This document shows, piece after piece, positions 1-7,984 of a DNA stretch of 16,721 bases. The stretch's first letter is position 1, and each line of letters starts with the position of its first letter. Both the position numbers and the translations under genes were made by a program. The stretch is from a bacterium (GTDB lineage Bacteria; T1Sed10-126): the NCBI GenBank assembly GCA_003557545.1, contig PWOD01000036.1, positions 1 through 16,721 of the forward strand, read 5' to 3'. The notes beneath the pieces are model-generated. The model was not told the origin of the DNA. It made no database searches and saw only the letters and a list, made by a program, of their open reading frames with translations.

Positions 1-1925
1 TGAATACCCTGCCTGTATTCCGGGGTGATACTAGTAAAATGTGGATCATCTACCAGATCACCCTGATCAAAATGGAGCCCACCGGGGCTTATGCGGGCCT
101 TGAAACCCTGTCCGACACGGGACGAACGATCGGTGAGGGCGGCGACAAAAAAGGTAAAACCGGGATCGATCACCCCCCGATTATATTCCAGCCGGGTATC
201 GGACCCAAACTGCTCCTGAGGTGAAGGGAGAGTAAAACCATCCTGCAGAACAAGCCGGACACGGGTATCACTTTCCCAGTGTGTCTGAGTCTTAGAAAGG
301 GGCAAAAACTGATCAACCTCAACCCCAAACTGGTTCTTTCCCTCCCGATTGTACCAGATCTGCAGACCACTGAAACGGGTCTGATTAAGTTCACGTAGAT
401 TTTCCCGTGGATTGAACCCCTCAATGGTTTCTGGAAACTCCACAGTAATCGCTTCCAGCTGAGTCTTTAATCCAGGTGTGGGTGTATCTCCCCGAGTCCC
501 AATAGCCTTGATTCCCAGCAGTACTTCCGGGGCAAAATCAAGTCCATAACCATCATAAATCTGCCCCACGGGATCAGCATAGAGGGAGTCAAGAATTCCA
601 ACATCAGGACCAAAAGCAGTAATCTCACCCAGGGCCCGATTGAGAATCGGACCAACTGCACTTACCCCCTGAAAAAGTGACTCAGGGATAGTCTCATCCA
701 CGTCAACATCATCTTCCGTAGTATTTAATGTTATTGTGTCAACAGTAACGTCAAAAGCCTCACCATAACCAAAAAACTGGCCGGCATCCTCAAAAGATTC
801 ACCCCAACCACGGCCGGTCTGAATGGTTAGAAAATAAAAATTGTCCTCATAATAGGTCCTGTTTAATTTAACATTGGGAGTAGAACTGGTCTGCAATAGA
901 TCAGTCAAACTGGCCGCCGATCCGGAGACAACCTCGGCGGTCGCCGGATCAAATTTCGGAGTTGGGGAACGTACCAGGTCAAGCTGCTCAAGATGACGTT
1001 CGGGAATCCATTCACCGATTACCTCAGTAAAACTAATAGCCAGCTGCTCAAGAAAAACCTCCTGCCCACCTGCGGGAAAGTTGTCGCCACCATAATGTAG
1101 CGTAAAAAGTGGAATACGGTCGCTTTGTGAAGCCAGCAACTGGGGAATTCCATCAGCACTATCCTTCTCACCGGCCAGCGGCAGATCGCCATAGCGACCA
1201 CGATAACTCCCATAAGGGACAACTGCGTTTAACACTGTCAGGGGATGGCTGGAACCCTGCGACGGGGAAATATTAAAGGAAACATCGTTCGATTCTGCAG
1301 TAATCCATTCAAAATTAAGAGCAAAATTCGCACCGTGATTAGGGTGCTGATTAGCCACAGCCCCGCTCCTACCGGCGATAATTATTTCCACCTGAAATTC
1401 TACCACGTCATCAAAACCCAGTTCAAAGAAACTGGTGTCAGCCAGATCAGCCGGGGTGATCTGAACCCGGTTAAAAGCATCAAGTTCAAAGGGCAGCTCA
1501 ACAGTTTCGATTGTCGGGAAAGGACCAATATCAGATAGCCGAATAACCAGGGTATCGATATCATCCTGGTTGAATCTACCAAAATTACTGGCTGAAAAGA
1601 TAAGACTTGTTAGATCAACAGGATATTCCCCGGTCTGGGTCATAGTTCCTGAAAAAAGGCGGACCCGCTGCCCCGGCGCAACAACCTCATCCTCCGCGGT
1701 CAGACGCTCCATGGAGACAATTAGATCGCCCCGGAAGTCGGGTTCCCCATTATCCGCAGCGGCCGGCGTCAGAGATAAAGTTAACAACCCGCAGCTAAAA
1801 ACAACTATAGCCATGCTATAAAACAGAGTTGATAACCAACCGACAGGGACAGCTTCCCCCGAGGAGTTTTCAAACGCCTGTGAATAGTTGGAGTTACCGG
1901 CGACCAAATAATTTTGCTTCTGCAT
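1..1925 (-). CDS. Exported three-repeat beta-rich protein of unknown family (3' end outside window)
   Basis: The frame starts at an ATG at 1925 and stays open for 641 codons to the left edge, so the C-terminus is missing. I checked the frame at several points along its length. Residues 1-28 are polar, about 29-52 are hydrophobic, and SLTPAAA at 51-57 ends in a likely signal-peptidase site before DN, so the protein is probably exported; the polar lead is long for a signal peptide. The rest is acidic and rich in beta-type sequence, with no transmembrane helix. Three related segments begin near residues 107, 294 and 489, about 190 residues apart. Each has a 'xLxxIxxxF' strand, an acidic 'F/W-N/P' turn and a Leu-rich strand, followed by a later F-x-(V/L) strand and an R-(S/G)-rich loop. 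No family is recognised. The Shine-Dalgarno before 1925 is weak; an in-frame GTG four codons upstream and the ATG at 1814 are alternative starts. It follows gspK after 169 bases and may have its own weak promoter. Confidence 0.8.
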   Translation of the reverse strand, partial: MQKQNYLVAGNSNYSQAFENSSGEAVPVGWLSTLFYSMAIVVFSCGLLTLSLTPAAADNGEPDFRGDLIVSMERLTAEDEVVAPGQRVRLFSGTMTQTGEYPVDLTSLIFSASNFGRFNQDDIDTLVIRLSDIGPFPTIETVELPFELDAFNRVQITPADLADTSFFELGFDDVVEFQVEIIIAGRSGAVANQHPNHGANFALNFEWITAESNDVSFNISPSQGSSHPLTVLNAVVPYGSYRGRYGDLPLAGEKDSADGIPQLLASQSDRIPLFTLHYGGDNFPAGGQEVFLEQLAISFTEVIGEWIPERHLEQLDLVRSPTPKFDPATAEVVSGSAASLTDLLQTSSTPNVKLNRTYYEDNFYFLTIQTGRGWGESFEDAGQFFGYGEAFDVTVDTITLNTTEDDVDVDETIPESLFQGVSAVGPILNRALGEITAFGPDVGILDSLYADPVGQIYDGYGLDFAPEVLLGIKAIGTRGDTPTPGLKTQLEAITVEFPETIEGFNPRENLRELNQTRFSGLQIWYNREGKNQFGVEVDQFLPLSKTQTHWESDTRVRLVLQDGFTLPSPQEQFGSDTRLEYNRGVIDPGFTFFVAALTDRSSRVGQGFKARISPGGLHFDQGDLVDDPHFTSITPEYRQGI

Positions 1926-2025
1926 TAACTGGACCACTTTCTTGAGTAAGAGTTATCACGTCACCTGGTATATTACCGATTACACTCAAACCAAAAAACC
2001 TTATTGTCAGATTCCACCATAATTA

Positions 2026-2054
2026 AGTATAACCGATAATCAGGAAAAATTAAA
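2026..2054 (-). promoter_or_regulatory. Weak candidate promoter for the three-repeat exported protein
   Basis: On the minus strand a good -10 box TATACT (2026-2031) lies 17 bases from a poor -35 box TTTAAT (2049-2054). It is about 100 bases upstream of the ATG at 1925, in the AT-rich gap after gspK. The -35 match is only 3 of 6, so readthrough from the gspH promoter is equally possible. I see no convincing terminator in this 169-base gap. Confidence 0.25.
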
Positions 2055-2094
2055 AGCCGATTTTAAAAAACCGCTATTTACCTTAAAATACCGA

Positions 2095-4329
2095 TCAAAA
2101 AGAGCGCATAAACATAATTTTTAACGGTTCTCCATCAAACAGCGGACGGCGATCAACCACTGCCTGAACTGTCGAACGGCTGAGTGGCGAACCCTGTCCA
2201 TCGATTCTTCCTCCAACAACTTCAACCTGGACAATCCCTTCGCTGCCCAGCATCGCATACTGCTGGAAGACATTACAATCAAAATCTCCTGCATGCTCGG
2301 ACTGTTCGAGCTGATCACACAGTTCGATTATATCATCAAACAGCTCGCCATTCCCGGCGGCGGCCAGAGGTCCCAACTCTGGAAAATGATCGTCTGAAGT
2401 AGAGCTGACCGGTAGTTGAGCCAGAACCTCCGGGGGGGCACCCCGCAATCGAATGATCTCCAGGGCAAGCTGATTGGTAATAAACTGTGTATCACCGGAT
2501 CCGTGGGGTTCGCCCGCCATCTGAATTCCCCGCAAAGCTTCCCAGCTGGCGGTGTTAAGATTAACCATATCGGAAAAATCCTGCCGGTAGGCCGAATAAC
2601 TGGCACCCAGGGCCCGAGCCCGGGCCGAACCAATATTAGAGATATCCAGCAGATCAAAGGTGGTCAACCAGGGCCGGGAACGGGTCATAATATCTTCCGC
2701 CCAGTTAAAAAGCCGCATGGTCCGGCCGGTGTCTGTATGCTCCCCCAGGACACATCCGTCATTATCCACCCAGCCGCCGGCATCCGAGATACAGCTGGCG
2801 GTCCGGGGATTATTTAAATCCTGTTTGCCACTTTCATCATGAATTTTCTCCACTCTGAAATAGCCAAAATCAGCCGGTTCAGGAGAGGAACCAAAAGATG
2901 GGATAAAAACAGTATCCCCCATGGAAACTCCCGGTACAATCTCCCCACCCCAGAACCAATCAGCTCCAAAATGGGCATTCCAATCGGCTCCCACGGCAGC
3001 CACTTCCCCCGGATTGGCCGCCAGCTCATCAGCCGCTGCGCAAACCCCCCGGTAACAGCCCCAGTTATTTCGAGTATTTTCCTCACCAACCCGCCCGGGA
3101 TCAAGTTTAACCATCGAACGGCCCGGATAGACCGCTTTACCGGCCCAACCATCAAATGGAACAATATCATCTTCAAAAGGAGCCGGACGGCGTAAAATAA
3201 TCTGTTCCAGCTGCTGTCGGTCCAACCCCTCCTCACCCATGAAAGAAAAGGTATCTTCCTGAATATCCCAGAGGGCAAACAGTCGAATCTCTTCAGCCTG
3301 AATTTTAGCGGCTATATCGAGACCGGTAGCGGTAGTATCAGCATCCAGCGGCAGGGCCAGTGCCACCTCTCCCTCCGGCAGCTCATCCCCGGCAAAAAGA
3401 TCAGTATAAAATGGATCCGCCGGATGGCGCTCAAAAGAAAACTGGTGGCCCGCCTGATTTTCTAACAGATATCCTCCACCCACCAGATCCTGAGCTCCGA
3501 ATCCTCCACTGTTATACAGCTCAATAAAACTCAGCTCTTCCACTTCCAGATAATCCTGTGGCCAGCCACCCGGGGCTGCCTCAACCCCCATCCAGGCGGC
3601 TCCCACAAAGAGCGTGTTTCCAGCTGTATCACCCCCGTCATCAACAGTTCTTATCTCCAGACCGCCAGCATCTCCCTCCGTCATAGTAGTTGTTGCTGAA
3701 TGGGTCAAAGCCTGCCACGAAGCATCTTCCAGCAGCGTTTCTGAGCCCCAGTTTGTATGGCCGCTGGGTGATTCAACCCCCAGTTGGACCGAGCCAGTTC
3801 CCCGAACCCAGACTTCTACATGATACTGGGTCCCTGTTTCAACCGGCTGAAGAAGATCGCCGCCCCGCTGCGAGAGAGTCCGCTGACCACCGCCGCTAAC
3901 AGCCACAGAAAAATTGCCGATCAAAGGTTCGGCTGATTCCCTGCCCCAGTTGGCTGCAAAAGAATGAGAACCGCTCCAATTTTGCGGACGATTTCCAACC
4001 CAGTTATCAAAATGCCAGTTACTAATCAGATTGCGTTCATCATCAGTTATCTGCTCGGCCAGAAAATAACTCAAAATCTCGGTGATCACCAGCCCGGAGG
4101 GTTGTAGTTCACGACCATCGGTCCGCAACAGTCCCAACCATGTTTCAAACCCAGCTTCAGCCATTAATGAGCTGGTTCCAATATGGCGCAATGATTCAGT
4201 CACCTGATACTGAGTCAGCGCGGTGGCTGAAAAAGCAGCTATCAGGGCAGCCAGAACAGCTATTACCCAGAGAATAATAATAAAAGCATTACCCCGCTGA
4301 TTACGATGAAAAAACTTAACTGGTGACAT
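2095..4329 (-). CDS. gspK: Type II secretion minor pseudopilin GspK, enlarged with CBM-like and lamin-tail-like inserts
   Basis: GspK caps the tip of the type II secretion pseudopilus together with GspI and GspJ. Residues 1-13 are a basic prepilin-type leader ending in Gly, followed by the hydrophobic helix NAFIIILWVIAVLAAL. As is usual for GspK, there is no Glu at mature position 5. The C-terminal region has the family's helix-hairpin-helix motif MVNLNTASWEALRGI (588-602) and the preceding FDLLDISNIG. Typical GspK proteins are about 300-330 residues, while this one is 744. Residues about 96-248 resemble a CBM4/9-type beta-sandwich (NLISNWHFDNW near the start, then an aromatic-rich stretch). 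Residues about 258-420 resemble a lamin-tail domain (ELSFIELYNSG, then MVKLDPGR). Cysteines at 425, 430, 513, 526, 671 and 685 could form disulfides. The ATG at 4329 is 15 bases after gspJ and is preceded by AGGAG. GspK identity is firm; the insert assignments are by pattern only. Confidence 0.87.
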   Translation of the reverse strand: MSPVKFFHRNQRGNAFIIILWVIAVLAALIAAFSATALTQYQVTESLRHIGTSSLMAEAGFETWLGLLRTDGRELQPSGLVITEILSYFLAEQITDDERNLISNWHFDNWVGNRPQNWSGSHSFAANWGRESAEPLIGNFSVAVSGGGQRTLSQRGGDLLQPVETGTQYHVEVWVRGTGSVQLGVESPSGHTNWGSETLLEDASWQALTHSATTTMTEGDAGGLEIRTVDDGGDTAGNTLFVGAAWMGVEAAPGGWPQDYLEVEELSFIELYNSGGFGAQDLVGGGYLLENQAGHQFSFERHPADPFYTDLFAGDELPEGEVALALPLDADTTATGLDIAAKIQAEEIRLFALWDIQEDTFSFMGEEGLDRQQLEQIILRRPAPFEDDIVPFDGWAGKAVYPGRSMVKLDPGRVGEENTRNNWGCYRGVCAAADELAANPGEVAAVGADWNAHFGADWFWGGEIVPGVSMGDTVFIPSFGSSPEPADFGYFRVEKIHDESGKQDLNNPRTASCISDAGGWVDNDGCVLGEHTDTGRTMRLFNWAEDIMTRSRPWLTTFDLLDISNIGSARARALGASYSAYRQDFSDMVNLNTASWEALRGIQMAGEPHGSGDTQFITNQLALEIIRLRGAPPEVLAQLPVSSTSDDHFPELGPLAAAGNGELFDDIIELCDQLEQSEHAGDFDCNVFQQYAMLGSEGIVQVEVVGGRIDGQGSPLSRSTVQAVVDRRPLFDGEPLKIMFMRSF

Positions 4330-4344
4330 CCCCTGAAGCTCCTC

Positions 4345-5121
4345 CTACTGTCTGGGAGACAGCCGCACTATTCCCCGAAACCACTGGGGAGTAACGTGAC
4401 CGCCCGGATTAAAGGTTCTAAAAGCATATTCAACAGCCTGCGGCATACGATCCTGCTGGTCACCGCTGCGGCTATCCCACTGTTCAACCCAGCCGGCGGC
4501 AGGGTCATAGAATCTAAAAATAATCATATCAACATTATCAGCCAGGTGAAATCCTGCCTGTCGGGCCAGATTATCGTCAAAATCAGGGAACAGTTGTTCA
4601 GCATTTTCATAAGACTCCTGAGCCCGCCGGCGAAATGCACAGTGCTGGATATAAGCGGACCGATCCGAGCCCAGGAAAAAAAAGATCGACCGACGATCAG
4701 ACCGGTCACGGCCCTCGGGAACAGACTCATAACCGGCCAGACGATCGACGGAGGCCGGTTGACAGCCTATTTCATCAAATCCCCTATCCATCCCATAATC
4801 ATCGAGGGTATAGTTACCCCCACCGCCAATCAACCGCCAGCCAGATTCTGTGGGTCGCTCTAATAATCCCGGTCTGAACAACCGTTTCAACTGAATTTCA
4901 AAATCAATCGCGGCAATATGCTGATTTACCATAATATCGGAATAAGCTCTACGTTGAACCATTGTCCGATTAATCTGCTCGACCAGCACCATTAACGAAC
5001 CGGAAAGAATCGCGATCACCGCCGTGGCCACCAGCATTTCGATCAAGGTAAACCCGGCCTCGGAAGTTCTTTTTTTAGAGCTGTTATCCGAACAAAAGCA
5101 GTTGATAAACAAGCTTCTCAT
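4345..5121 (-). CDS. gspJ: Type II secretion minor pseudopilin GspJ
   Basis: This 258-residue protein has a 23-residue leader ending EAG, followed by FTLIEMLVATAVIAILSG. That is the class III prepilin signal, cleaved and methylated after Gly23 by the prepilin peptidase, with the conserved Glu at mature position 5. The helix continues into LVEQINRTMVQRRAYSD, as in the PulJ/GspJ family, and the remainder is a beta-rich globular domain of the expected size. Its ATG overlaps the gspI stop by four bases (ATGA), so translation is probably coupled. GspJ forms the pseudopilus tip complex with GspI and GspK, and the H-I-J-K gene order supports the assignment more strongly than the divergent C-terminal domain does. 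Confidence 0.87.
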   Translation of the reverse strand: MRSLFINCFCSDNSSKKRTSEAGFTLIEMLVATAVIAILSGSLMVLVEQINRTMVQRRAYSDIMVNQHIAAIDFEIQLKRLFRPGLLERPTESGWRLIGGGGNYTLDDYGMDRGFDEIGCQPASVDRLAGYESVPEGRDRSDRRSIFFFLGSDRSAYIQHCAFRRRAQESYENAEQLFPDFDDNLARQAGFHLADNVDMIIFRFYDPAAGWVEQWDSRSGDQQDRMPQAVEYAFRTFNPGGHVTPQWFRGIVRLSPRQ

Positions 5122-5579
5122 CCCCCTCCCGACGGACGCTGATCGGTTAGCAGGAAAAACAGATCCGGCCGATCACATTCAGCAGCATCAGAACAATGGA
5201 TGGTTCGGTCACGGCCGGTCACAATATCATAATATTCTATCCAGACTAATACTCGTTTACCGCTAAACTCTGGATGGGCCCCAGAAAACTCCTCAACTTC
5301 GATTCGATAATAATAATCTTCATAATCCTCATCCCGCCAGTCAGCACCAAAGTTTCCACTGGTACTGGCGGCATTCAAATACCCCTGTTCGACCTGAACC
5401 TGCCCCAGTTTCCAACGGCCCAGCATCAGGGCTGTAGCAGTTCGATCGGCCTGGATTGCCGCCTCCCAGGAGATCACGTAGGCCTGAAGCATCGGCACCA
5501 GGGCCACTCCAACGATGGCGATAGCGGCAATAATCTCTATCAGAGTAAATCCATCCTGGTTTTCATGCGGTCGTATCAT
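5118..5579 (-). CDS. gspI: Type II secretion minor pseudopilin GspI
   Basis: The protein has 153 residues, slightly longer than typical GspI. The leader MIRPHENQDG is followed by FTLIEIIAAIAIVGVALVP, a class III prepilin signal with Glu at mature position 5. Downstream, ATALMLGRWKLGQVQ matches the helix of GspI/PulI proteins that normally reads as an Ala/Leu run followed by Lys-Leu. The C-terminal part (YYRIEVEEF, then RVLVWIEYYD) fits the family's antiparallel strands. The ATG at 5579 is two bases after the gspH stop, with GGAGG seven bases upstream. GspI initiates the tip complex with GspJ and GspK. PilV of type IV pili is the nearest alternative, but the following gspJ and gspK argue against it. 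Confidence 0.87.
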   Translation of the reverse strand: MIRPHENQDGFTLIEIIAAIAIVGVALVPMLQAYVISWEAAIQADRTATALMLGRWKLGQVQVEQGYLNAASTSGNFGADWRDEDYEDYYYRIEVEEFSGAHPEFSGKRVLVWIEYYDIVTGRDRTIHCSDAAECDRPDLFFLLTDQRPSGGG

Positions 5580-5581
5580 TT

Positions 5582-6187
5582 TCAGTCCTCCACGCAGCGT
5601 GGTGGGTCGGCCAGGGTATGATGGCCATCATACACTTTAAAATCGACCAGCATTCCACTCGGGGCCCCAAGCGGTGGGAAAGCAATCGTTCGATAATCAC
5701 ATTCATCAACCGGTTCAGGACTGAGGGTTGTAAAATGAACCCCCCAGTAATCACCCATATTAACCGTCCCACTGTTGCCCCGCCGATTATAGGTTACATA
5801 ACTTTCATCCCTGGTCTCAGTAACCCCGGCCGAAACTATATCGACCCCCTGGGGCACTGAGGTGGGTGAACGAACCGCCTCCCATTCATCAAACGGAACG
5901 GTTCCCACACCACAGCTGGAACCATCACCCACCCGGGCACGTTCATAAAATACCCGGTTTTCATCAAGATCAAACCGGGCTCTCATACAGCGCTCCCGGG
6001 CCACAGCCTCAACCCGCAATGACTGCATCTCAGTAAAGATTGTATTGGTTACCTGGTTAAGTCGAAACCGGTTAATAAAACCAAAAAAACGGGGCACGGC
6101 CACAGTCGCAAAAACACCGATAATGGCCAGTACAACCAGCAGTTCGACTATTGTGAAACCGGAACGACGAGCAACTAATCGACCCAA
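5582..6187 (-). CDS. gspH: Type II secretion minor pseudopilin GspH (GspH/FimT family), TTG start
   Basis: I place the start at a TTG (6187), giving 201 residues. The leader is MGRLVARRSG, followed by FTIVELLVVLAIIGVFATVAVP, a textbook class III prepilin signal with Glu at mature position 5. The frame stays open upstream, but it contains no ATG and would add an implausible second hydrophobic segment. The chosen TTG sits five bases after AAGGCGGTG, a one-mismatch copy of the ideal Shine-Dalgarno, and gives a 10-residue leader like that of GspI. After the helix, NQVTNTIFTEMQSLRVEAVARE matches the GspH/FimT family. The beta-rich remainder has four cysteines. GspH links the pseudopilus tip complex to the major pseudopilin; GspG itself is not in this window. 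Confidence 0.85.
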   Translation of the reverse strand: MGRLVARRSGFTIVELLVVLAIIGVFATVAVPRFFGFINRFRLNQVTNTIFTEMQSLRVEAVARERCMRARFDLDENRVFYERARVGDGSSCGVGTVPFDEWEAVRSPTSVPQGVDIVSAGVTETRDESYVTYNRRGNSGTVNMGDYWGVHFTTLSPEPVDECDYRTIAFPPLGAPSGMLVDFKVYDGHHTLADPPRCVED

Positions 6188-6192
6188 AAAAA

Positions 6193-6201
6193 CACCGCCT
6201 T
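6193..6201 (-). promoter_or_regulatory. Strong ribosome binding site deciding the gspH TTG start
   Basis: The minus strand reads AAGGCGGTG, eight of nine matches to the consensus AAGGAGGTG, five bases before TTG (6185-6187). It selects this TTG over a TTG at 6265, which has no Shine-Dalgarno. A small hairpin (GGGTA, ATTCA loop, TACCC; 6205-6219) lies just upstream. Confidence 0.7.
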
Positions 6202-6284
6202 GCAGGGTATGAATTACCCACCATAAGCAAAAAACTGTCGACAACCATTGTAAAATAACAATCAACTAATCAGCAGACAAGCCC

Positions 6285-6313
6285 AATATACTGAAACTTA
6301 CTCCACCGGTCAA
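6285..6313 (-). promoter_or_regulatory. Sigma70-type promoter of the gspHIJK operon
   Basis: On the minus strand TTGACC (6308-6313) and TATATT (6285-6290) are separated by exactly 17 bases, each with 5 of 6 consensus matches. Transcription would start near 6278, leaving an untranslated leader of about 90 bases before the gspH TTG. It lies in the 186-base gap between cysC and gspH, so the minor pseudopilins are probably transcribed independently of the nucleotide-sugar genes. Confidence 0.72.
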
Positions 6314-6373
6314 GCGAAAAATAACTACCCTCCAAACCTCCTCGAAAACTCAGTAGAGCAGAGCTGCTAAAGG

Positions 6374-6922
6374 TTAAATCTCAACACCCTCTTGAACTAA
6401 ATAATCGATAATTTTTTTAGCACTTTCCTCGACAGTCTCCTCTTCCGTGTGTAAAACCAGATCGGCCGTTACCGGTTTCTCATAGGGGGCGTCGATCCCC
6501 GTGAAGTTTTTGATCTCTCCCCGCTTGGCCTGAGCATACATACCCTTGGGGTCACGTTCCACACAGGCATCAACTGAAGCCTCAACATAAACTATTCTGA
6601 CATCATCTACCGTATCCCTGACAATATCACTCTGAGCGCGGTATGGAGTTATAAAACTACAGAGCGTAACAACATCATTCCGCTGTAACAGTCGGGCCAC
6701 AAAAGCCACACGAGAAATATTTGTATCACGATCTTCCCGGGAAAATCCCAGATCAGCCGTCAACGACTGTCGAACCACATCACCATCGAGACGTTCTATC
6801 CTAACCCCCCGGTCAAACAGCTGTTTTTCGACCGCTTTAGCAACGGTAGTTTTTCCCGAACCGGGTAATCCTGTCAGCCAGAGACAGATACCTTTGCTTG
6901 AATTATGTTTCAAATTAGTCAT
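6374..6922 (-). CDS. cysC: Adenylylsulfate (APS) kinase CysC
   Basis: CysC phosphorylates adenylylsulfate with ATP to make PAPS, the donor for sulfotransferases and an intermediate of sulfate assimilation. From the ATG at 6922 it is 182 residues, the usual size for stand-alone CysC. Motifs in order are the Walker A loop GLPGSGKTT (18-26), LDGDVVRQSL (45-54), LGFSREDRDTNISR (58-71), ITPYR (91-95), ERDPKGMYAQA (122-132) and GEIKNFTGIDAPYE (135-148). The family's active-site Ser in ISPYR/ISPHR is Thr92 here. A GTG at 6931 and an ATG at 6928 are in frame upstream, but GAGGG is best spaced (8 bases) for 6922. It lies 37 bases after the UDP-glucuronate decarboxylase gene. No sulfurylase subunit genes are visible, so a role in sulfating a surface glycan is an inference. 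Confidence 0.92.
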   Translation of the reverse strand: MTNLKHNSSKGICLWLTGLPGSGKTTVAKAVEKQLFDRGVRIERLDGDVVRQSLTADLGFSREDRDTNISRVAFVARLLQRNDVVTLCSFITPYRAQSDIVRDTVDDVRIVYVEASVDACVERDPKGMYAQAKRGEIKNFTGIDAPYEKPVTADLVLHTEEETVEESAKKIIDYLVQEGVEI

Positions 6923-6959
6923 CAACATCACCCTCTTGAAAAATTAAATTATCCTCAAT

Positions 6960-7928
6960 CTAGCAGTTAGAATCTTCTATCAAACGTTTAAAATAGGGAA
7001 CTGTTTGCGCTAAACCCTCATGCAGCGTTACCTCCGGCTCCCAGTTAAGCTGTCGGCGCGCTCTTGTAATATCAGGCCGCCGCACCTGCGGATCATCCTC
7101 CGGCAGCGGTTTATAAACAATACCGGAGTTGGAACCGGTCAGTTGAATGACCTCTTCGGCAAACTGATTAATTGTGATTTCAGCTGGGTTACCAATATTA
7201 ACCGGTTCAGTTGAACTTGATTCAAGCAGAGAGACCAGCCCCCGAACAAGATCAGAAACAAAACAAAAAGAGCGGGTTTGAGTCCCATCTCCATAAACAG
7301 TTAGATCACGCCCGGACAGCGCCTGACAGACAAAATTAGGAACAACCCGTCCATCATTGACCCGCATTCCAGGGCCATAAGTGTTAAAAATCCGGGCAAT
7401 CCTTGTTTCCACACCATGCGCCCTGTGATAGGCCATAGTAAGTGCTTCAGCAAACCGCTTGGATTCATCATAAACACCTCGCACACCCAGCGGATTGACA
7501 TTGCCCCAGTACTGTTCAGACTGTGGATTAACCTCTGGATCACCATAGACCTCACTGGTTGAGGCCAGAAGAAAGCGGGCTCCATATCGTTTGGCCACAC
7601 CAAGAGTCTGATGGGTTCCCATCCCGCCCACCTTAAGAGTTTTAATCGGAAATTCAGTATAATCACGCGGGCTGGCCAGACTGGCGAAATGCAGCACTCT
7701 GTCCACTGCAAAACCGGCAAACTTTCCCGAGAGATTTTCCAGATCAATATATTCTGTTACATCCTGTTCAACCAACTTAAAATTATCCGCCTCAAACAGT
7801 CCTTGAAGATTTTCACGGCGACCGGTTATGAGGTTATCGTAGCAGATAACCCGATCCCCGCGATCGACAAAATAATGGCACAGATGCTGACCTAAAAATC
7901 CAGCACCACCTGTTATTAATATATCCAC
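6960..7928 (-). CDS. uxs: UDP-glucuronate decarboxylase (UDP-xylose synthase), extended SDR family
   Basis: UXS oxidises and decarboxylates UDP-glucuronate to UDP-xylose using bound NAD. The 322-residue protein opens with the Rossmann motif GGAGFLG (7-13). The key blocks are specific to UXS rather than to general epimerases: [16 protein letters not shown] (121-136), YWGNVNPLG (140-148), YDESKRFAE with the YxxxK pair Tyr153/Lys157, [39 protein letters not shown] and PVNIGNP. A Ser replaces the more usual Gly in YDEGK. The GTG start at 7928 is supported by AGGAGG six bases upstream. It follows ugd, which makes its substrate, after 56 bases. UDP-glucose 4-epimerase is the less likely alternative. 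The enzyme is probably cytoplasmic and feeds glycan synthesis. Confidence 0.9.
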   Translation of the reverse strand: MDILITGGAGFLGQHLCHYFVDRGDRVICYDNLITGRRENLQGLFEADNFKLVEQDVTEYIDLENLSGKFAGFAVDRVLHFASLASPRDYTEFPIKTLKVGGMGTHQTLGVAKRYGARFLLASTSEVYGDPEVNPQSEQYWGNVNPLGVRGVYDESKRFAEALTMAYHRAHGVETRIARIFNTYGPGMRVNDGRVVPNFVCQALSGRDLTVYGDGTQTRSFCFVSDLVRGLVSLLESSSTEPVNIGNPAEITINQFAEEVIQLTGSNSGIVYKPLPEDDPQVRRPDITRARRQLNWEPEVTLHEGLAQTVPYFKRLIEDSNC

Positions 7929-7984
7929 TGTCTTCCTCCTCGTTCCGATTTTATGGCTTTTGCAGCCAACCCGCAGTCGAGATA

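Noticed and set aside
1926-1979. Inverted repeat TTGAGT / ACTCAA upstream of the repeat protein as an operator or riboswitch
   Set aside because: The arms are six bases and more than 30 bases apart, and no known riboswitch core is visible.
2416-2817. Plus-strand ORF of 133 codons opposite gspK
   Set aside because: It is antisense to the GspK core with no ribosome site or family features; it is a frame shadow.
4396-4863. Plus-strand ORF of 155 codons opposite gspJ
   Set aside because: It is a shadow of gspJ, and its composition looks like reverse-complement translation of a real gene.
6188-6265. Upstream extension of gspH from a TTG at 6265
   Set aside because: It has no Shine-Dalgarno, adds a second hydrophobic stretch before the prepilin signal, and competes with a near-ideal ribosome site at 6193-6201.
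6357-6368. Short inverted repeat AGCAG-CTGCT just past the cysC stop as a terminator
   Set aside because: The stem is only five base pairs with a two-base loop, and only four Ts follow after a gap, so it does not meet the pattern of an intrinsic terminator.
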